A stretch of DNA of 11,253 bases. Origin: CAJQGY01 sp964417685 (lineage in GTDB: Bacteria; Pseudomonadota; Gammaproteobacteria; Magnimaribacterales; D2472). The position numbers and the translations under genes were made by a program. Under the pieces are notes generated by a model. It was not told the origin of the DNA. It saw nothing but the letters and a program-made list of their open reading frames with translations, and did no database searches. The stretch's first letter is position 1. Every line of letters starts with the position of its first letter. The DNA is taken from contig CAYQIT010000021.1 of assembly GCA_964417685.1 (NCBI GenBank), positions 1 through 11,253 of the forward strand, read 5' to 3'. Shown here piece after piece: positions 1 through 6,558 of the stretch.

Positions 1-62
1 TCACACTTTCCACATGTTGCATTTACAGACATTCCGCATTTATTACATTCATATGTTGCCAT
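1..62 (-). CDS. Small zinc-ribbon protein, N-terminal 20 residues only
   Basis: Only the start of this gene is in the window; it runs off the left edge. An ATG at 62-60 is preceded by an AAAGGAG ribosome binding site eight bases upstream. The visible protein begins MATYECNKCG and holds two Cys-x2-Cys knuckles (CNKC at residues 6-9 and CGKC at 17-20), the pattern of a zinc-ribbon or rubredoxin-like metal site. It starts 19 bases after the stop of the Bax inhibitor-1-like gene, so it is probably the last known member of that minus-strand cluster. The metal-binding role is inferred from the cysteines; the function is unknown and the length cannot be seen. Confidence 0.7.
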   Translation of the reverse strand, partial: MATYECNKCGMSVNATCGKC

Positions 63-70
63 TATTTTTT

Positions 71-77
71 CTCCTTT
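71..77 (-). promoter_or_regulatory. Shine-Dalgarno site of the zinc-ribbon gene
   Basis: On the minus strand this reads AAAGGAG, eight bases before the ATG at 62. It is one of the strongest ribosome binding sites in the window and supports the reality of the edge-truncated small gene. Confidence 0.7.
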
Positions 78-81
78 AAGA

Positions 82-927
82 TCAATCCATTGCTTCTAAA
101 ATTTCCAATAGAAGATTAATAATATCTAAATATAAATTAAGTGCTATGTCAAAAGCCGTTGACCAATCATTTGAAGAGTCAGATAGCTCTTTTAAACGAG
201 CGAAATCAACGAAAAGAAATAAAATAAAAAGTCCGATACCAAAGAAAGCCTTTGCTCTTATTGTATTTCTTGAAAACTTAAATGTAGTTCTTGAGAATTC
301 AAATATTATTAAGCCCAACAATCCAAAAAATAAGAAGGCATGGACATAGCCTGATGAGTTTAAAGCCTGGCCAATATCACTATATCCTACGAAACCACAA
401 AAAATTGTTGCCAGAAGAGTTATTTTAAGAGCTCTGATTCCATCATTCTCATCCATGTCTAGAAAAAGCATGCCAAGGATTAATCCAAATAAAATACTTT
501 GTGCAGTAAAAGCAAACATTCCTATTTGAACGGATAAAGCACCCACAAATACTGTTGAAAAAAGGAGAATAACCCATGGCAAAATCAGGGCATTAAAAAA
601 TTTATTTGATGGCTCGCAGTCTTTGTAGCCCTTTTTTAAAAATTCATTTCTTTTTTCTTCATTGACTACATAAACATTTGGGGTTTCATTATTTTCATTT
701 TCAGGATGAAACATCTCTCTAGGATAGTCTTCCTTTCGTTCAATATAAGGTATTAAATCTAGCTCTCTTTTTAGGTTCATTGCTCCTCTGTAAGAGAATC
801 CCATGAATTTAGTATTATTTTGATATGCTAATTTTGCGCCTCTTAATACATAAAAAGCTAAACCAAATACGATTAGTAATTGGCCACACAAAATTATCAT
901 TGTTTTTGCAAATAGTGTTGTTTCCAT
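82..927 (-). CDS. Bax inhibitor-1 (BI-1/TMBIM)-like membrane protein with extra N-terminal domain
   Basis: A 281-residue inner-membrane protein. One helix lies at about 8-28, followed by a charged soluble stretch (30-108) and six further hydrophobic segments (about 110-132, 133-157, 166-183, 192-211, 224-243, 257-278). The C-terminal half looks like the BI-1/YccA family, clearest in the last helix, where ALNLYLDIINL (262-272) matches the family signature. D241 in FVDFARL and D268 in LYLDII occupy positions resembling the two aspartates that act as the pH-sensing latch in Bacillus YetJ, a calcium-leak BI-1 homologue. The roughly 80-residue soluble insert after the first helix is unusual for bacterial members. 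No clear ribosome binding site precedes the ATG. It lies 63 bases after the GNAT gene and 19 before the zinc-ribbon gene. The family is likely; ion-leak activity is inference. Confidence 0.7.
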   Translation of the reverse strand: METTLFAKTMIILCGQLLIVFGLAFYVLRGAKLAYQNNTKFMGFSYRGAMNLKRELDLIPYIERKEDYPREMFHPENENNETPNVYVVNEEKRNEFLKKGYKDCEPSNKFFNALILPWVILLFSTVFVGALSVQIGMFAFTAQSILFGLILGMLFLDMDENDGIRALKITLLATIFCGFVGYSDIGQALNSSGYVHAFLFFGLLGLIIFEFSRTTFKFSRNTIRAKAFFGIGLFILFLFVDFARLKELSDSSNDWSTAFDIALNLYLDIINLLLEILEAMD

Positions 928-950
928 AACTAAAGCTTAATACTAGTTAG

Positions 951-978
951 TTAATATCTAAGATTTATTGTATGTAAA
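951..978 (-). promoter_or_regulatory. Weak candidate sigma70 promoter for the BI-1-like gene
   Basis: In the 63-base spacer between the GNAT and BI-1-like genes the minus strand reads TTTACA (978-973), a 16-base spacer, then TATTAA (956-951). The -35 matches the consensus at five of six positions and the -10 at four. In DNA this AT-rich such matches arise by chance, so this is only a candidate for an internal promoter. Confidence 0.3.
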
Positions 979-990
979 TAATATATATTT

Positions 991-1500
991 TTAGTCGCAA
1001 AATATTTTTGAAAAATAGGCGACAGAGTGATCATTGAAATCCTTGCTCCCTATTTTGATGAATCCAATTTTTTTATGGAAGTCTAAGGAGGGTTGGTTTT
1101 TTGGTTTCGTGTTAACTTCGCAGTAAATTGGCAGCTCAAATTTTTCAGAATAATTAAAAATTATCTCATATAAACTTTTGCCTACCCCTGATCTTCTGTG
1201 CTGATTTTTTATTGCAATCCTATCAATATAAACAAATTTTTTTGCTTTCTTGCTTATGAATTTATAGTTTAAGGATGTATAAGCTGCTCCAGCTTCTAAG
1301 CATACAACAAAGCCAATAATCTCATTATTTATCCTGGCTGCTAAGATTAAGGAAGCCATATTTAAGAGCTCTTTTAACTTTTCAACAGATTTAAGGCTGC
1401 CGACTTCTGGGGTGCTAGCTTGATTGATAGAGTAAATTGAAAGAATATCCTTGTTATTGTAAGGAAAGCTTAGCTCATCTATTTTAATAGAATCTGGCAT
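991..1500 (-). CDS. GNAT-family acetyltransferase (COG3818 type)
   Basis: A 169-residue single-domain N-acetyltransferase. The acetyl-CoA-binding motif A follows the strand KFVYIDRIAI and reads QHRRSGVGKSLY, the Q/R-x-x-G-x-G/A loop. Later blocks are CEVNTKPKNQPSLDFH and KKIGFIKIG, the usual N-x-x-S-x-x-F-H and GF elements near the C terminus. The opening ASTPEVGSL and the overall order fit the COG3818 group of predicted acetyltransferases; the acceptor substrate of that group is not known to me. It begins 15 bases after the crotonase-family stop codon with only a poor ribosome binding site, so it is probably co-transcribed and coupled to that gene. Confidence 0.8.
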   Translation of the reverse strand: MPDSIKIDELSFPYNNKDILSIYSINQASTPEVGSLKSVEKLKELLNMASLILAARINNEIIGFVVCLEAGAAYTSLNYKFISKKAKKFVYIDRIAIKNQHRRSGVGKSLYEIIFNYSEKFELPIYCEVNTKPKNQPSLDFHKKIGFIKIGSKDFNDHSVAYFSKIFCD

Positions 1501-1515
1501 AAAGATTAAAAATAG

Positions 1516-2211
1516 CTAGTGAGTTTCTATATTTGCTTCTTCTAATGCGTTTTTAATTTTTTCTGAAACCTCACCGATAAAAAGTTCCTTTGTTAATGAG
1601 TAGCTTGGGTGACCCATAGTTGCTAAGTCTTGTGCCTTTTCACTGAGCTTTTCTTCAAAGCTCTCTTCATCAACAACTTCATCTATTAAGCCTGCTTCAA
1701 CTGCCTCGCTTATTGGATATATTGTACCTCCAAGTATTGCTCTGTATTTATGAGCTTGTGAAACTCTAAATTTTATCAATTCAAGTATTGGAATTGGTAT
1801 GACCATATTTGTTCTCATTTCATTGGCTCCAATCATAAAATCCCCTTTAAGACCGATTCTATAATCACAACAACATAATAAAAAAGTACCAAGTGCAATA
1901 CCATGGCCCGTGCAAGCTCCTATGACTGGTCTTGGAAAATCAAGGATCCGCGATAGCATTTCAAATCCGCTCTTAGACATACTTCTAATAGCATCGACAT
2001 CCCCGGAACCAATGACTTTCAAATCAAAGCCTGCTGAAAACATGCCTTTTGATCCTCTAATAATTAGACAACCAGAGTCTGTAGGAACATTATCTAAACA
2101 GCTATTAACATCTTTAATCATAGCTGGAGAGAAAACATTTGCCTTGCCATCATTAAGGGTAATGATTGAGATCTCGCCTTCTTTTGTAAGAACTGCTTTT
2201 GGACTATCCAT
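1516..2211 (-). CDS. Enoyl-CoA hydratase/isomerase (crotonase) family protein
   Basis: A 231-residue cytoplasmic crotonase-fold protein, slightly shorter than the common 255-260. SAGFDLK (59-65) forms the acyl-CoA/first oxyanion-hole region and HGIALG (103-108) the second. The segment DYRIGLKGDFMIGANE (116-131) supplies a glutamate (E131) near the position of one of the two catalytic glutamates of classical enoyl-CoA hydratase (rat E164). The other (rat E144) appears replaced in GTFLLCCCD by a hydrophobic residue, so plain hydratase activity is uncertain. The opening ITLNDGKANVFSPAM is typical of a proteobacterial crotonase subgroup that shares this layout. It is the first gene of the leftward cluster, with a modest AGGT ribosome binding site. 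Substrate and reaction are unassigned. Confidence 0.85.
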   Translation of the reverse strand: MDSPKAVLTKEGEISIITLNDGKANVFSPAMIKDVNSCLDNVPTDSGCLIIRGSKGMFSAGFDLKVIGSGDVDAIRSMSKSGFEMLSRILDFPRPVIGACTGHGIALGTFLLCCCDYRIGLKGDFMIGANEMRTNMVIPIPILELIKFRVSQAHKYRAILGGTIYPISEAVEAGLIDEVVDEESFEEKLSEKAQDLATMGHPSYSLTKELFIGEVSEKIKNALEEANIETH

Positions 2212-2323
2212 AAAAAATACCTATAAAAAATTAATATATTTAAACTTTATCTTCTAAAGTGAGTGATGTCGATATGAATATATGCTCACCTATATAATAT
2301 AATCTGCTTATTGGAGTATTTAT
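2212..2323. promoter_or_regulatory. Divergent promoter region between crotonase and DUF885 genes
   Basis: This 112-base AT-rich spacer must serve both directions. On the plus strand two overlapping TATAAT hexamers occur (2293-2298 and 2298-2303), but no good -35 lies 16-18 bases upstream. A plus-strand ribosome binding site, GGAG (2313-2316), is seven bases before the ATG at 2324. On the minus strand TATATT (2238-2233) is a possible -10 for the crotonase cluster, again without a clear -35. Short inverted arms GTGAG (2259-2263) and CTCAC (2285-2289), 21 bases apart, lie just upstream of the plus-strand -10 and could be a regulator site. Confidence 0.5.
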
Positions 2324-4153
2324 ATGATTAAAAGATTATTAAAAATTTGTGCGGTATTTCTAACATTCTTTACAGGATTGGCAACCCTGTATCTTGGAAA
2401 TTTATTCTTTATGAAGCCTGTCTCAATAGACCATTATTTAGGTAAAGAAATGGTCGTAAGCTTGGTTGATTCACCTGAACTACTAACTTATTTAGGTGTT
2501 TTTGATAGATTTAGTAATATAACTAAACACAACTCAAAGCTTACTATCCCTAACCCCAAAGATCTTGAAAACGATATTTCTCAAACAGAGGATAGGTTAG
2601 CTATTTTAAAAAGCTATAAAACTGGCTCTCTTTCAGATGAACAAAAAATTACCAAGAAAATTGCTATTTTTGATACTGAAAATAATTTAAAAGAATTAAA
2701 AGAATTTCCTTATCATAATTACCCCTTGAACCAGGTTCGTGGTGCACATCAGAATGTTATAAGCTTTATGAGTGATCAGCATCCTGTAAGAAATCTTTAC
2801 GAAGCTAGAGGATATGTGGAAAGAACAGACCTAGTTAAAGAGGTTTTCAAGGGCCAACTTGACTGGCTTGAAAGGCAGGCGGCCCAAGAAATTTACGCGC
2901 CTGATTTTGTTTATGCTCATTTGATAGAACAGCTGAATGAATTTATTTCATATTCATTCGAAGAACATCCCTTGTATACAGAATTTATTAAAAAAATTGA
3001 TCTACTAAAAATTTCTGGTAATGATTATGCTGAACTTGATACAAATCTAAAAAATTCTATAGAAAACAGCGTCACTCCTGGATTTGTATTATTGAGAGAT
3101 TTTATGGTTGCAACAAAACATAAGGCAAACCCCAATCATGGAATTTGGTCGCAACCAAATGGTGATGAGTACTATAAGCTCATGATAAGGTCATATACAA
3201 CTACGGACTATAGTCCTGAAAAAATTCATAACATTGGCTTAAGTGAGGTTGCTAGAATTTCTACTAGGATGAAAGAGATATTGAACTCCCTTGGTTATGA
3301 TCCTAAAAAATCAGCTGGGATCTTAATGAATGAGTTAAATGAAGATCCCTCTTTTCTCTATGCTGATACTCCTGATAGAAAAGATATTGTTGTTAACGAT
3401 TATATGAATATGGTTAATGAGGCTACAGAAGGTATAAAGGGTTATTTTCATACTATGCCAAGGGCTTCTGTGGTTGTTAAGGCTGTTCCTGAATATTCAG
3501 AAAAAACAGCTCCGGGAGGTTATTATCAGGCCCCTGCATTGGATGGAAGTAGGCCTGGGGCATTTTATGTAAATCTTTATGATATTAAACAGACTCCTAA
3601 ATACAGCATGAAAACTCTCGCTTATCATGAGGCCACTCCTGGGCACCATCATCAAATTGCTCATTCTATGGAGAATGAAAAGCTTACTTTATATAGAAAC
3701 TTTGGTTATAGAACTTCAGCCTTTTCTGAGGGTTGGGCTCTTTATTCAGAACAATTGGCACTTGAAGCAGGGCTGGCGCCTGATCCTTATGATGAGCTTG
3801 GTATTTTGCAAAGTGAAATATTTAGGGCTGTCAGGTTGGTGGTTGATACCGGAATCCATTATAAAAAATGGACAAGGGAGCAAGCTATTGATTACATGAA
3901 ATCTAAAACTGGGATGTCTGATACTGAGTGTAGAGTTGAGATAGAAAGATATATTGTTTGGCCAGGCCAGGCCCTGAGCTATAAAGTAGGTATGATAAAA
4001 ATTTTAGAACTAAGAAAAAAAGCGATGGATGCCCTTGGTGATAAATTTGATATCAAAGATTTCCATTCTGCTGTTTTAGACCATGGAATACCTCCTCTAT
4101 TTATTGTTGAACAAAAGGTTGATGAAATGATTGAGAGAGCTCTGAATACCTAA
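2324..4153 (+). CDS. DUF885-family zinc metallopeptidase, membrane-anchored
   Basis: A 609-residue protein, the usual length for DUF885. Basic residues followed by a hydrophobic stretch at about 5-29 form a signal anchor; there is no lipobox or obvious cleavage site, so it is probably tethered with its body in the periplasm. The family signature HEATPGHHHQ (435-444) is the HExxPGHH zinc motif, and SEGWALYSEQLALE (468-481) supplies E469, a likely further metal ligand. The preceding DGSRPGAFYVNLYD (407-420) is also typical. DUF885 proteins are distant relatives of HExxH gluzincins and are predicted peptidases or carboxypeptidases; the substrate is unknown. The ATG has a GGAG site. It is alone on the plus strand here, and its last four bases overlap the end of the convergent acyltransferase gene. 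Confidence 0.88.
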   Translation: MIKRLLKICAVFLTFFTGLATLYLGNLFFMKPVSIDHYLGKEMVVSLVDSPELLTYLGVFDRFSNITKHNSKLTIPNPKDLENDISQTEDRLAILKSYKTGSLSDEQKITKKIAIFDTENNLKELKEFPYHNYPLNQVRGAHQNVISFMSDQHPVRNLYEARGYVERTDLVKEVFKGQLDWLERQAAQEIYAPDFVYAHLIEQLNEFISYSFEEHPLYTEFIKKIDLLKISGNDYAELDTNLKNSIENSVTPGFVLLRDFMVATKHKANPNHGIWSQPNGDEYYKLMIRSYTTTDYSPEKIHNIGLSEVARISTRMKEILNSLGYDPKKSAGILMNELNEDPSFLYADTPDRKDIVVNDYMNMVNEATEGIKGYFHTMPRASVVVKAVPEYSEKTAPGGYYQAPALDGSRPGAFYVNLYDIKQTPKYSMKTLAYHEATPGHHHQIAHSMENEKLTLYRNFGYRTSAFSEGWALYSEQLALEAGLAPDPYDELGILQSEIFRAVRLVVDTGIHYKKWTREQAIDYMKSKTGMSDTECRVEIERYIVWPGQALSYKVGMIKILELRKKAMDALGDKFDIKDFHSAVLDHGIPPLFIVEQKVDEMIERALNT

Positions 4154-4171
4154 AAATTTTCTGGTATTTTT
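4145..4171 (+). terminator. Weak candidate terminator across the convergent gene ends
   Basis: The arms AATACC (4145-4150) and GGTATT (4163-4168) are perfect reverse complements around a 12-base A/T-rich loop, and the second arm runs into a T tract ending at 4171. It overlaps the stop codons of both convergent genes and could end DUF885 transcription inside the acyltransferase coding sequence. There is no T tract in the minus direction. The stem is short with only two G-C pairs, so support is modest. Confidence 0.3.
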
Positions 4172-4767
4172 GCAGTGAATTGTTTGTAATAAAGTTTTAG
4201 GCTTTCTAGGTCCTTCTGCATATCATCGCTTGGTTGAAAGAACTTATCTAAAACTATTCTTTTCGTTTTAAAATCAAATGCGGCCACAAAAATTTTTGCA
4301 TCAACAGCCTCTGCTATTCTTAAAAAACCCGTCCTCCATTTCTCTGTTTTTGCTCTTGTTCCTTCAGGGGCCATTGCTATAAGAGAGCCCTTTAATTTTT
4401 CTATATTTGCAATTGCTTCTTTGACCAAGCCAGATCCTGGTTTATTTTTATTTACAGGAATACCTCCCATATATTTTAAAAATCTTCCAAGCAAAGGCTT
4501 TTTAAATAAAGTGTATTTACCAAAATAAGATATTTTTACATCCAAGCCCAGAATTGCTGCAAAGCCAAAAATTCCATCCCAATTTGAAGTATGTGGTGCT
4601 GCAATTAGTACTAAGTTTTCATTTTCTTTCATTTCAGGAATAGTGCCGTCAACCTTCCAGCCAAATATTTTTAATAATAATCTGGCTAAGAGTTGAATAA
4701 AACGAGGTCTATAAGCTCTAAATACCTGTGGTATTTGGCTGGGGGAAACTATTTTATTTTTAGTCAT
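4150..4767 (-). CDS. PlsC-like 1-acylglycerol-3-phosphate acyltransferase family protein
   Basis: A 205-residue lysophospholipid acyltransferase-fold protein. It shows HTSNWD (59-64), the H-x4-D catalytic motif; GGIPVNK (101-107), the substrate-binding block; and PEGTR (134-138), the glycerol-phosphate-binding motif. These are the canonical PlsC/LPLAT motifs in the expected order. It lacks a strong N-terminal membrane helix and is shorter than housekeeping PlsC (about 240), like many accessory acyltransferases of uncertain acceptor. The likely reaction is acyl transfer from acyl-CoA or acyl-ACP to a lysolipid at the inner membrane face. Its ATG lies within the end of the YwaF-like gene (8-base overlap), so translation is probably coupled. 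Its stop codon overlaps that of the DUF885 gene on the opposite strand. Confidence 0.85.
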   Translation of the reverse strand: MTKNKIVSPSQIPQVFRAYRPRFIQLLARLLLKIFGWKVDGTIPEMKENENLVLIAAPHTSNWDGIFGFAAILGLDVKISYFGKYTLFKKPLLGRFLKYMGGIPVNKNKPGSGLVKEAIANIEKLKGSLIAMAPEGTRAKTEKWRTGFLRIAEAVDAKIFVAAFDFKTKRIVLDKFFQPSDDMQKDLESLKLYYKQFTAKIPENF

Positions 4768-5464
4768 TGTTCTTTAAAGTTTTTTTATCAAATAAATAAT
4801 AAATGCAATATAAAAGATAGCATAAAACAATGGCTAGTATGTATATATCTATCATGTGGTATGGCTCTGGTCTCATCCAATTCATTATTGAATCACCTTC
4901 TGGTTTAAAATTTACATACCAGTAATTTGTCTCCATGCCGATGAATGAATTAATAACATAAATAGCTGCCAATAGAAGTGTTGTTATGACTAGAATTCTA
5001 AAAGGGTCAGATCTTATTATTTTTTGCCTATCAACCTGAAGTGCATATGAAACTCCAATCAGAATAAAAGAATGCCCAATGTGAGACTGAATATATTCAA
5101 AATAAGGAAAACCATAGATAACATCTGGGGTTAGCAATGCGAAACCCGCTCCCAAAATTCCCCAAAAAAAAGCAAATACAAAAAATATTCTTATCTTAGT
5201 AAATAAATATGCCAATATGCTATAAGCAGAAAAATCACACATATGTAATGGTAGCCCGCGCTGCCACGGGTTTTCAAAAATATATACAACCTTATAGAAA
5301 TCAAAGCCATCATTTATAATTACTAAGAAAAGTAAAGCTAATTTAAAAATATTTTTTTTAGATTCCGTGGAGGTAATAAAATATCTTGGTAAATAGATAA
5401 TTACTAAAATACAAATTAATGTACTTAAAAAATGAGACAAGCTTAATAGATTAAGCGGCTGCAT
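4760..5464 (-). CDS. TIGR02206/YwaF-like integral membrane protein
   Basis: A 234-residue polytopic inner-membrane protein with about six hydrophobic helices. Its conserved blocks fit the TIGR02206 (YwaF) family: LPLHMCDFSAY (71-81) at the start of a helix, SHIGHSF (127-133), and METNYWYVNFKPEG (177-190), close to the family's N-Y-M-Y-L-x-x-K-P pattern. The function of this family is unknown. An AAGGAG site is present but 13 bases before the ATG, longer than ideal; no earlier in-frame start exists. It lies 24 bases downstream of the lipoprotein gene and overlaps the acyltransferase start by eight bases, so the three probably form one operon concerned with the envelope. Confidence 0.8.
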   Translation of the reverse strand: MQPLNLLSLSHFLSTLICILVIIYLPRYFITSTESKKNIFKLALLFLVIINDGFDFYKVVYIFENPWQRGLPLHMCDFSAYSILAYLFTKIRIFFVFAFFWGILGAGFALLTPDVIYGFPYFEYIQSHIGHSFILIGVSYALQVDRQKIIRSDPFRILVITTLLLAAIYVINSFIGMETNYWYVNFKPEGDSIMNWMRPEPYHMIDIYILAIVLCYLLYCIYYLFDKKTLKNND

Positions 5465-5488
5465 AGAAGACTGCTTTCTCCTTATAGA

Positions 5489-5980
5489 TTATGGAGAGTC
5501 TGGAAGTGCCTCGTATTGAAGTTGATCATATGGATTTTGCACATCGATAGCATCTGGATGAACTACAGATATATTTATATCGCTACCATAATCTCCAGTT
5601 ACAAAACCTTGAACGGTATCTCTTGGTACTAAGTTAATTGTGGCAAACCTTCCGTTTTTTGCGTATACAAGGGTAACTTCCTCACCAACTTTTGATGAAA
5701 TAAGTCGCCAGCCAGTAGAAAGGGTTTCAGTACCATAAAAAATGAGGTTTTCAGCAGGGCTGTAATTTGAAGTAAGAATAATCCTTCCAGAAATAGATTC
5801 CCCAGTACCCAACAGAACTGTTGGTTCTTTCAAAATTTGCGCATCTTCTGGAAGAGGCAGATCCTCTAACAAGTAGGCAATAACTTTTCGCTGGTTGGCT
5901 TGATATTCATCTGTCACTATTGCGCAACTAGATGTTAAAAAAACAATAATAAATGGAAGTACTAGTAATTTTTTATTCAT
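5489..5980 (-). CDS. Putative lipoprotein of unknown function
   Basis: A 163-residue exported protein. The N terminus MNKK is followed by a hydrophobic stretch and LTSSC, an acceptable lipobox that places the lipidated cysteine at C19. The mature part is about 145 residues, polar and rich in predicted beta structure, with no catalytic motif I recognise. ENLIFYGTETLSTGWRLIS (78-96) recalls small lipoproteins in which a Y-x-x-x-L-x-x-x-G-W segment sits in an alpha/beta sandwich, but I cannot name a family with confidence. No Shine-Dalgarno site precedes the ATG; a possible TACTAT -10 (5990-5985) lies so close that a leaderless or very short-leader message is possible. It is the first gene of the lipoprotein - YwaF-like - acyltransferase set. 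Confidence 0.75.
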   Translation of the reverse strand: MNKKLLVLPFIIVFLTSSCAIVTDEYQANQRKVIAYLLEDLPLPEDAQILKEPTVLLGTGESISGRIILTSNYSPAENLIFYGTETLSTGWRLISSKVGEEVTLVYAKNGRFATINLVPRDTVQGFVTGDYGSDINISVVHPDAIDVQNPYDQLQYEALPDSP

Positions 5981-6007
5981 GAAAATAGTATTGCATTTTT
6001 TTTAATG

Positions 6008-6025
6008 AAAAAAAACATTTTTTTT
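6008..6025. repeat. A8-CA-T8 tract pair in the divergent spacer
   Basis: Eight A residues (6008-6015), CA, then eight T residues (6018-6025) form a pure A/T inverted repeat in the spacer between the lipoprotein and the membrane-protein/XRE module. Paired A-tracts stiffen or bend DNA. It lies roughly 65-82 bases upstream of the expected start of plus-strand transcription, too far for a classic UP element but well placed for a nucleoid protein. It is not a terminator, since both flanking genes point away. Confidence 0.5.
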
Positions 6026-6037
6026 AAACACTAATTT

Positions 6038-6055
6038 AGTATGTAAAGTATACTT
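6038..6055. promoter_or_regulatory. Palindromic candidate operator overlapping the -35 box
   Basis: AAGTATACTT (6046-6055) is a perfect ten-base palindrome that covers the first two bases of the -35 hexamer at 6054. A wider match, AGTAT (6038-6042) and ATACT (6050-6054) spaced by seven bases, gives overlapping symmetry. A repressor bound here would block RNA polymerase. The obvious candidate is the XRE regulator encoded second in the same transcript, which would make the module autoregulated. The palindrome is seen directly; the identity of its binder is inference. Confidence 0.45.
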
Positions 6056-6083
6056 GACATTAGATTTTTTTTTCAAATATAAT
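6054..6083 (+). promoter_or_regulatory. Consensus sigma70 promoter of the membrane protein/XRE module
   Basis: TTGACA (6054-6059) and TATAAT (6078-6083) are both perfect consensus hexamers, with an 18-base spacer that contains a T9 run. Transcription should start near 6090, only about 15 bases before the ATG at 6105. This is by far the best promoter in the window and implies strong expression unless it is repressed. Confidence 0.85.
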
Positions 6084-6089
6084 CTATTT

Positions 6090-6094
6090 GAGGA
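6090..6094 (+). promoter_or_regulatory. Shine-Dalgarno site fixing the start at 6105
   Basis: GAGGA lies ten bases before the ATG at 6105. Together with the promoter it rules out the in-frame TTG at 6054, which is itself the start of the -35 hexamer and would lie upstream of the transcript. Confidence 0.65.
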
Positions 6095-6104
6095 AGTTAT
6101 TATT

Positions 6105-6557
6105 ATGGCAAAAATATCATTTTATGGTGGCTGGGTAGATCTAAAATCCCTTAACAAAGAAGATAAAAAAAATTATAAACTGTCTATGTTTTTTTTCCTT
6201 TTAGGAGCAGTCTGCTGGGGCATTCATCTAAGCGGAACTGATATTGGATTATTGGCCGCTGATAATGTAAATGATACATCTACTCCCCTCACCATCATCA
6301 GAATTTCTGTCGTTGTTCTATGGATGGTAGCTATTATGTATTACATGAAATTTTATAAAGCTCAGGATGAACTATTTAAGCGTTATCAAGAATATACTTT
6401 AAGCTGGGGGGCTTTATCTTTCATAGCTTTGGGCCTTGTTATTTCACTACTTTCACCATATTTTGCATTCAGCCCTTCTTTTTATGAGTTCTTTTTAGCT
6501 TTTGTAGTTGGGACTATAATAGGTGGGTACCGTTTTCATAAGTCATATCTTTCCTAG
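6105..6557 (+). CDS. Four-helix membrane protein paired with an XRE regulator
   Basis: A 150-residue inner-membrane protein. After a short polar N terminus (MAKISFYGGWVDLKSL, then a lysine-rich stretch) it has four hydrophobic segments at about 27-42, 62-80, 99-119 and 125-142. A charged amphipathic link, FYKAQDELFKRYQEY (83-97), joins helices two and three; similar D-E-x-x-x-R linkers occur in many small uncharacterised bacterial membrane proteins encoded next to a small helix-turn-helix gene. I cannot assign a named family. The XRE gene starts one base after its stop codon, so the two are translationally coupled. By analogy with other membrane protein/small regulator pairs it may sense an envelope signal and control the regulator, or protect the membrane; both are inference. 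Confidence 0.8.
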   Translation: MAKISFYGGWVDLKSLNKEDKKNYKLSMFFFLLGAVCWGIHLSGTDIGLLAADNVNDTSTPLTIIRISVVVLWMVAIMYYMKFYKAQDELFKRYQEYTLSWGALSFIALGLVISLLSPYFAFSPSFYEFFLAFVVGTIIGGYRFHKSYLS

Positions 6558-6558
6558 A

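Noticed and set aside
1910..2257. Plus-strand open frame opposite the crotonase gene; similar frames at 146-349, 3627-3899, 4693-4908, 7350-7637, 8356-8637 and 10261-10497
   Set aside because: All lie within or across well-supported genes, show no family motif or ribosome binding site, and read as out-of-frame or antisense shadows.
2259..2289. GTGAG...CTCAC as a CRP-type site
   Set aside because: The arms are 21 bases apart rather than the six to eight of a CRP half-site pair; kept only as an unspecified inverted repeat.
6008..6025. A8/T8 inverted repeat as an intrinsic terminator
   Set aside because: No G-C pairs in the stem, and both flanking genes are transcribed away from it.
6054..6104. 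Upstream in-frame TTG extension of the four-helix membrane protein
   Set aside because: The TTG is the first codon-sized part of the -35 hexamer and lies upstream of the expected transcript start; GAGGA and the ATG at 6105 fit better.
6523..6558. GTG start giving the XRE regulator 12 extra residues
   Set aside because: The extra residues overlap the membrane protein and are not part of the HTH fold; the ATG at 6559 matches family length and follows the stop codon by one base.
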